Made by a program: the position numbers and the translations under genes. The notes below the pieces were generated by a model. It saw only the letters and a program-made list of their open reading frames with translations. It was not told the origin of the DNA and made no database searches. Shown piece after piece: positions 1-5,168 of a DNA stretch of 11,138 nt (position 1 is the first letter of the stretch; each line of letters starts with the position of its first letter). The DNA is from Candidatus Nanohaloarchaea archaeon (GTDB taxonomy: Archaea; EX4484-52; DAOVKX01), in the NCBI GenBank assembly GCA_030631505.1, contig DAOVKX010000029.1, positions 1-11,138 on the forward strand, written 5' to 3'.

Positions 1-1334
1 GCCTTTGCCCAGTTTCCTTCTTTTCTTGCCTTTTTTCTTTCTGCTATTAATTTTTTTTCTTCCGGCGGCAGTTTCGATTTTTTTCTTTTTTCAAATAGAC
101 CGAAAACAGATGAAAATTCTGTAAATGTTTTATGGGCTTCTTTCAAAACCTCTTTATTTCTTCCATGTTCCAGATACCTGTTTGTTTCTTTTGCCAGTTC
201 AAAGAATGCAGTCATGGCTTTTGGGGTATTGAAGTCATCGTTCATGGCTTTTGTGAACTTCTCTTTTATTTCCGGGAGTTTTTCCAATGTTTTTTTGTCT
301 TTGTCGAATTTTTCATTTGTTGCTTTTTTTAATGAGTGCTTTAGTTTTTCTGAGCATTCCTTTAATTTTTCATAGCTGTTTTTTGAGTTTTCAGCAAAGG
401 AATCTGTGTAGTTGAGTTTTTTCCTGTAGTGCACTGAGAGGAACAGGAATCTTATAACCTCGCCACCATACTTTTTGACTACGTCAGTCAGTGTGAAGTA
501 GTTCCCCTTGCTTTTGCTCATTTTCTCCCCGTTGACTATAAGGTGTTCTCCGTGCAGCCAGTAGTTCACGAATTTTTTCCCGGAATAGGCCTCTGACTGG
601 GCGATTTCATTTTCATGGTGGGGGAACATGAGGTCGATGCCTCCTGTATGTATATCAAAGGGCTGGCCTAAATATCTTGTTGACATGACAGAACATTCTA
701 TGTGCCAGCCAGGCCTGATTTTTCCCCATGGAGAGTCGTAGTATCCTCCGACTTTTAGCTCCTTGAGTGTTGTTCTTTTCAAAAGCGCAAAATCCTGGGG
801 GCTGTCTTTTGCGTATTCATCGACATCAACACTTGCTCCGATTTTTATGTTCTTCAAATCAACTTTTGATAATTTTCCATAATCTTTAAATTTAGAAATG
901 TCAAAATAAACGCTTCCGCATTTTTCGTAAGCATAGCCCTTCTTTATCAGGGCTTTTGTCCATGCAACCATTTCATCTATATGTTCTGTCGCTCTTGGAT
1001 ACCTATATGCTCTTTTTATGTTCAGGACGTCGAGGCCTTCAAGAAATATTTTTTCATATTTTCCTGTAAATTCCTTTAAACTTATATTCTGCTCAGCAGA
1101 CTTTCCTATTGTCTTGTCGTCTATGTCAGTTATGTTCATTACATGCTTTACTTTGTAACCTAAGTATTCAAGCCATCTCCTGATTATGTCTGCCATGAAA
1201 AAACTCCTGTAGTTTCCGATGTGCGGCAGGCCATAGACTGTCGGCCCGCAGGTGTACATATGGGCAATGTTTTTTCTTATTGGTTTGAAAACTTCCTTTT
1301 TTCTTGTTAAAGTGTTGTAAACCTTTAATGTCAT
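1..1334 (-). CDS. cysS: Cysteinyl-tRNA synthetase (3' end outside window)
   Basis: Charges tRNA-Cys with cysteine in the cytoplasm; class Ia aminoacyl-tRNA synthetase. Read from the ATG at 1334, 444 codons stay open to the window edge without a frameshift. Seen: TCGPTVYG with Cys29, the HIGH-type signature PHIGN at 37-41, KMSKS at 271-275, and the four zinc ligands of the family at Cys29, Cys214, His239 and Glu243 with the usual 25- and 4-residue spacings. The last visible residues (LIAERKKARKEGNWAK) match the family's conserved C-terminal helix, so only about 20-30 residues are missing. The start is supported by a GATGAT ribosome binding site overlapping the stop of the upstream gene (5-nt gap), so it is probably translated from the same mRNA as the PNPOx-like gene, hisB and the small ORF. 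The cognate tRNA-Cys lies 1.3 kb upstream on the same strand. Confidence 0.97.
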   Translation of the reverse strand, partial: MTLKVYNTLTRKKEVFKPIRKNIAHMYTCGPTVYGLPHIGNYRSFFMADIIRRWLEYLGYKVKHVMNITDIDDKTIGKSAEQNISLKEFTGKYEKIFLEGLDVLNIKRAYRYPRATEHIDEMVAWTKALIKKGYAYEKCGSVYFDISKFKDYGKLSKVDLKNIKIGASVDVDEYAKDSPQDFALLKRTTLKELKVGGYYDSPWGKIRPGWHIECSVMSTRYLGQPFDIHTGGIDLMFPHHENEIAQSEAYSGKKFVNYWLHGEHLIVNGEKMSKSKGNYFTLTDVVKKYGGEVIRFLFLSVHYRKKLNYTDSFAENSKNSYEKLKECSEKLKHSLKKATNEKFDKDKKTLEKLPEIKEKFTKAMNDDFNTPKAMTAFFELAKETNRYLEHGRNKEVLKEAHKTFTEFSSVFGLFEKRKKSKLPPEEKKLIAERKKARKEGNWAK

Positions 1335-1339
1335 TTTTA

Positions 1340-1729
1340 TCATCTAACTAATTTTTTAATTTTATTTACTGTTATAAGAATTGCACCCTTAGCGGGAAAA
1401 TCTTTACCTTCGCTTTTATATCTATTTTTAATACTTTCAAGCCATTTGCCAGAAGTGAAATATTCTGCGGTACCTATAACTTCATAACCATAACAATCTT
1501 TTCTATCTTCCCAGTCAGTGTTCCAAACAACTAAAGAAACATTATTATTTTTTAGAATATTTTGGGTTGTTTCTTTCATAAAATTATCAGTTACAATAAT
1601 TTGATTTTTAGAAACAACTTTTGAGGAACCTACTGCAATATTATGTGGTTTGCCAGTCTCGTCGACACTTGCTAATGCTATAATATTATTTTCAATCATT
1701 TTTTTTAGTTCTTCATTTATTTCAATCAT
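1340..1729 (-). CDS. PNPOx-like split-barrel flavin-binding protein
   Basis: A 129-aa protein resembling the pyridoxamine 5'-phosphate oxidase-like split-barrel family, which binds FMN or related flavins. The N-terminal pattern is typical: a short helix (residues 3-13), strand IIALASVDETGKPHNIAVG at 16-34, then alternating strands (QIIVTDNF, VSLVVWN) and a later YEVIGTAEYF strand. Small proteins of this family are often annotated as general stress or oxidase-like proteins, but the substrate cannot be told from sequence. Its ATG follows the hisB stop with no gap, and cysS begins 5 nt after its stop, so it sits inside a tight operon. No link to histidine or cysteine metabolism is evident beyond position. 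I am fairly sure of the fold and unsure of the function. Confidence 0.85.
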   Translation of the reverse strand: MIEINEELKKMIENNIIALASVDETGKPHNIAVGSSKVVSKNQIIVTDNFMKETTQNILKNNNVSLVVWNTDWEDRKDCYGYEVIGTAEYFTSGKWLESIKNRYKSEGKDFPAKGAILITVNKIKKLVR

Positions 1730-2317
1730 TTATAATACCTCTTTTGTGCTGGGTATCCGGCCTTTTAAATTTGGGTCTTTTGAACAGGCCATTTTCATGG
1801 ATTTTCCAAATGCCTTGAAAATAGATTCTGCTTTGTGATGGTCGCTTCTTGATTCAAAGGATTTTATATGTATACTTGACTTGAGGTTTGAACCAAATGC
1901 CTTGAAAAAATCATATATTAATTCACTGTTCAAATCCCCTATTTTTTCATTTTTAAATTTTGCATCAAATTTCAAATATGGCCTGTTGCTGATGTCTATA
2001 GCGCATATAGCCAGTGCTTCATCCATCGGCATTACGAAATAACCTGCCCTGTTTATGCCTTTTTTATCTCCCAGAGCTTTGTCAAATGCCTGACCTAATA
2101 CAATACCTACGTCTTCCACAAGGTGATGCTGGTCTACTTCTAGATCACCATTAGCTTTTATGTTTAAGTCAAAGCACCCATGCTTAGCTATTGATTCAAT
2201 CATATGATTTAAAAATTTTATTGGCGTGTTTATGTCTGATTTTCCTTTACCGTCTATGTTTAAATTAATTTTTATCCGGGTTTCTTTTGTGTTTCTTTCT
2301 ATTTCTGGTTGCCACAT
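1730..2317 (-). CDS. hisB: Imidazoleglycerol-phosphate dehydratase
   Basis: Catalyses dehydration of imidazole glycerol phosphate to imidazole acetol phosphate in histidine biosynthesis. Manganese-dependent in known family members. The 195-aa length is normal for the monofunctional enzyme. Seen: FLNHM at 35-39 (FLDHM in most relatives, so Asp is Asn here), DQHHLVEDVGI at 62-72 and SDHHKAESIFKAFG at 158-171, the two His/Glu metal-binding motifs, MDEAL at 98-102, and a C-terminal IPSTKEVL close to the family's VPSTKGVL. It follows the 86-aa ORF after 11 nt and abuts the PNPOx-like gene. No other his gene is in the window, so the rest of the pathway, if present, is elsewhere. Confidence 0.95.
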   Translation of the reverse strand: MWQPEIERNTKETRIKINLNIDGKGKSDINTPIKFLNHMIESIAKHGCFDLNIKANGDLEVDQHHLVEDVGIVLGQAFDKALGDKKGINRAGYFVMPMDEALAICAIDISNRPYLKFDAKFKNEKIGDLNSELIYDFFKAFGSNLKSSIHIKSFESRSDHHKAESIFKAFGKSMKMACSKDPNLKGRIPSTKEVL

Positions 2318-2328
2318 TTTAATCTCTT

Positions 2329-2589
2329 TTAAACCTCTTTTTTCAAATATTGCTCCCGTTTCTTTACCATCTCTCGTATTTCTTCTTTTGTTTTTGGTTT
2401 CCTGTTGATTTCATAATTGATTCTTTTCAAGTCGTAGCCATAAGCCATTATTTTACTTAGCGGGAATGGGTCTTCAAAATGTTCAATTTCAACAGAACGT
2501 TTGTAATCGTTTTCAGAGAGTTCAGCTAAAACATGTTCTAATTTTTTTCTTTGGTTCTGGAACAAAATTTCAGATATATTTTTGAACAT
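2329..2589 (-). CDS. Small hypothetical protein downstream of tRNA-Cys
   Basis: An 86-aa charged protein that I do not recognise. The reading frame stays open further upstream (to 2757), but that part is the tRNA-Cys gene read as codons, so the only sensible start is the ATG at 2589, which lies 20 nt after the tRNA 3' end. The protein is rich in Lys and Glu with a predicted helical C-terminus (KPKTKEEIREMVKKREQYL); no transmembrane segment, metal motif or known domain is visible. A convincing Shine-Dalgarno sequence is missing (only GTGGT upstream), so initiation may be weak. The stop is 11 nt before hisB, which argues it is a real gene of this operon. Confidence 0.6.
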   Translation of the reverse strand: MFKNISEILFQNQRKKLEHVLAELSENDYKRSVEIEHFEDPFPLSKIMAYGYDLKRINYEINRKPKTKEEIREMVKKREQYLKKEV

Positions 2590-2609
2590 GCTACCACTTT
2601 CTAAATAAA

Positions 2610-2718
2610 AGCGGAGAACGGGATTTTCACCTACCCTTTTCAAAAGAAAAGGGGTAGTTTTGAACCCGTAATCTGTCGGTTTGCAGCCGACCGCCTTACC
2701 GGATTTGGCCATCTCCGC
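2610..2718 (-). tRNA. tRNA-Cys (GCA) with a 35-nt T-loop intron
   Basis: Complete cloverleaf on the minus strand, 109 nt in the gene and 74 nt after intron removal. Acceptor stem GCGGAGA (2718-2712) pairs with TCTCCGC (2617-2611); discriminator T at 2610, as expected for Cys; CCA is not encoded. D-arm GCC/GGC with the GG pair at 2700-2699. Anticodon stem GTCGG/CCGAC encloses loop CTGCAAA with anticodon GCA at 2684-2682. Variable loop AGATT. T-stem ACGGG (2669-2665) pairs with CCCGT (2622-2618). A normal TTCAAAT T-loop forms only if an internal 35-nt insert is spliced out. Located between the cysteine synthase gene and an operon ending in cysS. Confidence 0.93.
2624..2658 (-). other. Non-canonical tRNA intron at position 59/60 with BHB-like fold
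   Basis: The insert sits in the T-loop. Exon TTCA (2664-2661) pairs with intron-end TGAA (2629-2626), giving the 4-bp central helix of a bulge-helix-bulge. The 5' bulge is AAA (2660-2658) and the 3' bulge AAT (2625-2623). Cutting between the second and third bulge base on each side removes exactly 35 nt and leaves the 7-nt loop TTCAAAT. The intron body folds as CTACCC(C)TTTTC, TTTT loop, GAAAAGGGTAG, with one bulged C and one unpaired G at 2630, so the motif is slightly relaxed. Splicing would need an archaeal tRNA endonuclease able to process non-canonical sites (inference). Confidence 0.85.
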
Positions 2719-2737
2719 TGAACTTCCTCGAAGTTCA
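2719..2737 (-). other. Perfect 8-bp hairpin abutting the tRNA 5' end
   Basis: TGAACTTC-GAG-GAAGTTCA is a perfect stem with a 3-nt loop that ends exactly one base before the first tRNA nucleotide. If transcription starts near 2740, as the TATA-like sequence at 2772-2764 suggests, the pre-tRNA leader would be little more than this hairpin. It may guide or block 5'-end processing, or be a DNA-binding palindrome; the sequence does not decide. Confidence 0.6.
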
Positions 2738-2763
2738 ATCAACGTAATATTGAACACAAGGTT

Positions 2764-2772
2764 CGATATAAC
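2764..2772 (-). promoter_or_regulatory. Possible TATA box for tRNA-Cys operon
   Basis: GTTATATCG on the minus strand lies about 25 bp upstream of a possible start near 2742, just ahead of the leader hairpin and tRNA. It is the best TATA-like match between cysteine synthase and the tRNA. It could drive the tRNA together with the small ORF, hisB, PNPOx-like and cysS genes. Weak single-motif evidence. Confidence 0.35.
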
Positions 2773-2774
2773 TC

Positions 2775-2826
2775 CTGCAATTGGTTAAAGGAATACCGAA
2801 AGCAAGTTTTGGTATTGCTCTTGCAG
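2775..2826 (-). other. Nested, mutually exclusive stem structure
   Basis: On the minus strand CTGCAA (2826-2821) pairs with TTGCAG (2780-2775), enclosing AATACC (2816-2811) paired with GGTATT (2797-2792). An alternative AGCAA/TTGCT pairing (2819-2815 with 2805-2801) competes with the inner helix. AATACC and GGTATT also occur in the neighbouring hairpin at 2833-2853, so cross-pairing is possible. This may be part of a structured 3' UTR, tRNA leader or small RNA. Confidence 0.45.
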
Positions 2827-2831
2827 TTCCT

Positions 2832-2881
2832 AAAAAATACCTTTGGTATTTTTGGGACCCAAAATTTGCAAAGCAAATTTT
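2832..2881 (-). terminator. Overlapping hairpins, likely cysteine synthase terminator
   Basis: Three perfect inverted repeats overlap end to end on the minus strand. First, a 9-bp stem AAAATTTGC/GCAAATTTT with loop TTT (2881-2861). Second, TTTTGGG-T-CCCAAAA (2864-2850). Third, a 9-bp stem AAAAATACC/GGTATTTTT with loop AAA (2853-2833), which runs into a T-tract. The last hairpin with its T-run looks like a terminator 58 nt after the cysteine synthase stop. Because they share arms, the hairpins cannot all form at once. Confidence 0.55.
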
Positions 2882-2910
2882 TAGGTGGTTGAATATAAAT
2901 ACTGTTTGAA

Positions 2911-3858
2911 TCAATCATTAAACAACGATGTTGATAAGTATCTTTCGCCGCCGTCAGGGAGTATTGCTACAATAACTCCCTCTTTTAACTCTTTTGCTTT
3001 CTGAAGTGCGACATACATTGCGGCGCCCGAGGACATGCCGACAAAAAGCCCTTCTTTTTTTGCCAGCAATCTCGCAGTTTCATAAGCGTCTTTGTCTTTG
3101 ATTTTTATCTTTTCATCAGGAATTTTTTTGCTCCATATCCCAGGTTTGTATGCTTCATGCAGATTTTTCAGGCCCTGTATTTTATGATTTAGGTATGGCT
3201 CAACAGCTATTATTTTAATATTTTTGTTGTATTCTTTTAATCTTTTTCCCACGCCTATTAATGTTCCTGTTGTCCCAATTGCTGCTATGAAGTGCGTGAC
3301 TTTGCCTTTTGTCTGTTGCAGGATTTCTTTGCCTGTTGTTTCATAATGCACCTGAACATTTTCAGGATTATTGAACTGGTCAGTTAAGAAATATTTGTTT
3401 GGCTCTTTTCTTGCCAGTTCGTATGCTTTTTCAATTGCCCCATCAGTGTTTTTTTTGGCAGGAGTTAAAAGAATGTCTGCTCCGTAAGCTCTTAAAATCT
3501 TTTTTCTTTCCAGACTTACAGCTTCAGACATTACGAATAAGGCTTTGTAACCTTTAGCAGCGGCAACAAGAGCCAGACCAATTCCTGTATTGCCTGATGT
3601 TGCTTCGAGTATTGTTTTGTTTTTTGTTAATTCGCCTGATTTTTCCGCTGATTCTATCATAGCTAATGCTATTCTATCTTTAATGGAACCTCCGGGGTTG
3701 AATGACTCAAGTTTAGCATAAATTGTTACGTTTTTAACCGGATTTAATTTATTGATTTTAACCAAGGGTGTATTGCCGATTAAATTCACTATATTGTCTG
3801 CAGTTTTTGCAGAGTCAGAATTAATTAAATCTTTTTTTTCATTTGCAAAGATATTCAC
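2911..3858 (-). CDS. cysK: Cysteine synthase family PLP enzyme (O-acetylserine/phosphoserine sulfhydrylase-like)
   Basis: A 315-aa fold-type II PLP enzyme of the CysK/CysM group, which makes cysteine from an activated serine and sulfide. Seen: LIGNTPLV at 26-33, PLP lysine in GGSIKDR (Lys60), substrate loop SGNTG at 88-92, phosphate-binding GTTGT at 195-199, MSSGAA at 275-280 and PDGGERYLST at 301-310. Whether it uses O-acetylserine, O-phosphoserine or cystathionine cannot be decided from these motifs. The start is GTG 3858; no ATG lies in frame upstream and the next in-frame GTG would cut into the conserved core, so the enzyme has about 20 extra N-terminal residues. A TATA-like box about 25 bp upstream would fit a leaderless or nearly leaderless mRNA. 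It is divergent from the thiol oxidoreductase gene and precedes tRNA-Cys. Confidence 0.93.
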   Translation of the reverse strand: MNIFANEKKDLINSDSAKTADNIVNLIGNTPLVKINKLNPVKNVTIYAKLESFNPGGSIKDRIALAMIESAEKSGELTKNKTILEATSGNTGIGLALVAAAKGYKALFVMSEAVSLERKKILRAYGADILLTPAKKNTDGAIEKAYELARKEPNKYFLTDQFNNPENVQVHYETTGKEILQQTKGKVTHFIAAIGTTGTLIGVGKRLKEYNKNIKIIAVEPYLNHKIQGLKNLHEAYKPGIWSKKIPDEKIKIKDKDAYETARLLAKKEGLFVGMSSGAAMYVALQKAKELKEGVIVAILPDGGERYLSTSLFND

Positions 3859-3865
3859 CAGTCAT
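3839..3865 (-). CDS. Possible 8-codon upstream ORF overlapping cysteine synthase start
   Basis: GGTGAG (3875-3870) is better spaced for the ATG at 3865 than for the cysteine synthase GTG at 3858. The ATG opens an eight-residue frame, MTGEYLCK, that ends in TGA inside the enzyme gene and contains one Cys codon. It could modulate translation, or be chance, particularly if the mRNA starts downstream of it. Confidence 0.2.
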   Translation of the reverse strand: MTGEYLCK

Positions 3866-3870
3866 ATGAC
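3861..3870. promoter_or_regulatory. GTCATATGAC palindrome between TATA box and cysteine synthase start
   Basis: A perfect 10-bp palindrome sits between the TATA-like element and the GTG start, where a bound repressor would block transcription start. No second copy was noticed in the window. Candidate operator by position only. Confidence 0.3.
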
Positions 3871-3877
3871 TCACCTT

Positions 3878-3887
3878 TTATAATATA
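3878..3887 (-). promoter_or_regulatory. TATA-like promoter of cysteine synthase
   Basis: TATATTATAA on the minus strand is centred about 25 bp upstream of the GTG start at 3858, the spacing expected for archaeal TBP-dependent transcription. This would place the transcript start at or very near the start codon. Confidence 0.5.
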
Positions 3888-3951
3888 TTGAATGAATTAA
3901 CTTTATAAAACTTATTGTCTGGAGTTGTTATATAATCATAGTATCCATAAA

Positions 3952-3961
3952 CTTTATAAAG
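3952..3961 (+). promoter_or_regulatory. TATA-like promoter of the thiol oxidoreductase gene
   Basis: CTTTATAAAG lies about 25 bp upstream of 3982, giving a leader of roughly 14 nt before GTG 3996. A near-identical CTTTATAAA occurs at 3901-3909, about 50 bp further upstream in this divergent promoter region. Confidence 0.5.
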
Positions 3962-3995
3962 ATATAGCTATTATTGATTATTAAGGGTGTATTCT

Positions 3996-5054
3996 GTGAG
4001 TAAGAAAGTGAGCAAGGAAGCAAAAAAGACTGATAAACCTGAAACAGGTTTGGCTAAACCAGTTAAGAAGGATCCTGTGAATGCATGGAAACTATCAACA
4101 GCAGTTCTTAGTGTTGTTTTGTTATTTGTTCTTGTAGGGAAAGTTGGCTGTCCAGCACCAACAGGTCAGTTTTTAAGCGAATCTGTTGCCGCTGAGAAAA
4201 CTATAGATTATATTAATAATAATCTGGTTCAGGAAGGCAGTGAGGCCACTTTGGTTTCTGTTGAGGAGGAAAACCAGATGTATAAAATTATGACGTCGTA
4301 TCAGGGAAGAGAAATTCCTATTTACATGACTAAGGGTGGTGAATATTTGTTCTTATCACAGCCAGTAAATACTTCTGAGGTAGTTGAGAAAGAAGAAGCA
4401 GAAGAAGCAAATGATAATACTCCAACAGATACAGGAGTTACAAAAACAGATAAGCCAAAAGTTGAGATGTTTATTATGAGCCACTGCCCATACGGAACAC
4501 AGATACAAAAGGGCATAATTCCTGTTGCTGAAGCGCTTGGGGACAAAATAGATTTTAGTGTTAAATTTGTCTATTACGCAATGCATGGTGAAACAGAGCT
4601 TAATGAACAGATGCTGCAACACTGCATACAGGAAGAACAGGATGAAAAATATATTGATTACATTTCATGCTTCCTGAAAGAGGGCAATACTGATGAATGC
4701 GTAACTGAAGCAGGAACAGATGAAACAAAACTGGATTCCTGCATAGTCAGAGTTGATGATGAATACAAGATAACAGAGCAGTTCAATGACAAATCAACAT
4801 GGCTGAACGGAAGATTCCCTTTGTTTGACATTGACAAGGATTTGAATGAAGAGTATGGTGTTCGTGGAAGTCCGGCATTGGTTGTCAATGGAAAAATGGT
4901 TTCAAGCGGGAGAGACCCTGCAAGTCTTCTGGAGGTAATCTGCTCGGGATTTTCAACAGTTCCTGAAGAGTGCAGTACAGAACTGTCTTCTGAAACACCA
5001 TCTCCAGGATTTGGTTTTGAGGGAACCGGCAGTGATAGCGGGAGTTGCGGTTAA
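3996..5054 (+). CDS. Membrane-anchored DsbA/GILT-like thioredoxin-fold protein
   Basis: A 352-aa protein probably acting on disulfides outside the membrane. Order: Lys-rich cytoplasmic tail (1-30), one membrane helix (about 31-48), a small alpha/beta region (about 62-122), an acidic linker, then a thioredoxin-fold domain (about 155-320). The domain opens with VEMFIMSHCPYGTQ: the active-site motif is CPYG (Cys164), so the second Cys of the usual CXXC is missing. The conserved cis-proline is in GSPALVVNG (Pro293). Cys210, 225, 235 and 249 in the helical insert resemble the Cys-rich region of GILT-like proteins and could supply a resolving thiol. Further cysteines are at 316, 326 and 351. GTG 3996 is chosen because GGTG at 3986-3989 is well spaced for it; GTG 3987 would overlap that site. 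Followed by a secreted Cys-rich protein, a possible substrate. Confidence 0.85.
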   Translation: MSKKVSKEAKKTDKPETGLAKPVKKDPVNAWKLSTAVLSVVLLFVLVGKVGCPAPTGQFLSESVAAEKTIDYINNNLVQEGSEATLVSVEEENQMYKIMTSYQGREIPIYMTKGGEYLFLSQPVNTSEVVEKEEAEEANDNTPTDTGVTKTDKPKVEMFIMSHCPYGTQIQKGIIPVAEALGDKIDFSVKFVYYAMHGETELNEQMLQHCIQEEQDEKYIDYISCFLKEGNTDECVTEAGTDETKLDSCIVRVDDEYKITEQFNDKSTWLNGRFPLFDIDKDLNEEYGVRGSPALVVNGKMVSSGRDPASLLEVICSGFSTVPEECSTELSSETPSPGFGFEGTGSDSGSCG

Positions 5055-5107
5055 CTACTCGTTTATTTTTGTTCTGTACTAAAAATATATTTGATATAAT
5101 ATACATT

Positions 5108-5129
5108 TTGCTGTAGATTTTTATAGCAA
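5108..5129 (+). other. Hairpin just upstream of the Cys-rich gene promoter
   Basis: TTGCTGTA pairs with TATAGCAA (one G-T wobble) around a 6-nt loop, ending one base before the TATA-like box. It may be part of the 3' end of the preceding transcript or an operator. T-rich stretches at 5060-5068 and 5141-5146 could end transcription of the thiol oxidoreductase gene. Confidence 0.3.
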
Positions 5130-5130
5130 G

Positions 5131-5138
5131 TATAAATA
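5131..5138 (+). promoter_or_regulatory. TATA-like promoter of Cys-rich secreted protein gene
   Basis: TATAAATA is centred about 25 bp upstream of 5159. GTGAT at 5161-5165 is a ribosome binding site three bases before ATG 5169, so the leader would be very short and the gene has its own promoter rather than depending on its upstream neighbour. Confidence 0.5.
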
Positions 5139-5168
5139 ATTTTTTGTTCTATATTGTTATGTGATTAA

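Noticed and set aside
132..332. 66-aa plus-strand frame
   Set aside because: Antisense to the conserved C-terminal region of CysRS; low-complexity Phe/Cys composition.
2590..2757. Upstream extension of the 86-aa ORF to a 142-aa protein
   Set aside because: These codons are the tRNA-Cys gene and its leader hairpin; the cloverleaf explains the sequence fully.
4140..4160. Lipoprotein cleavage site at the Cys after the membrane helix (GKVGC)
   Set aside because: The residue at -3 is Lys instead of a Leu-like residue, and the 30-residue Lys-rich tail ahead of the helix fits a membrane anchor better.
4322..4888. Three minus-strand frames of 74-88 aa
   Set aside because: All lie antisense to the thioredoxin-fold gene and show no start signals or domain pattern.
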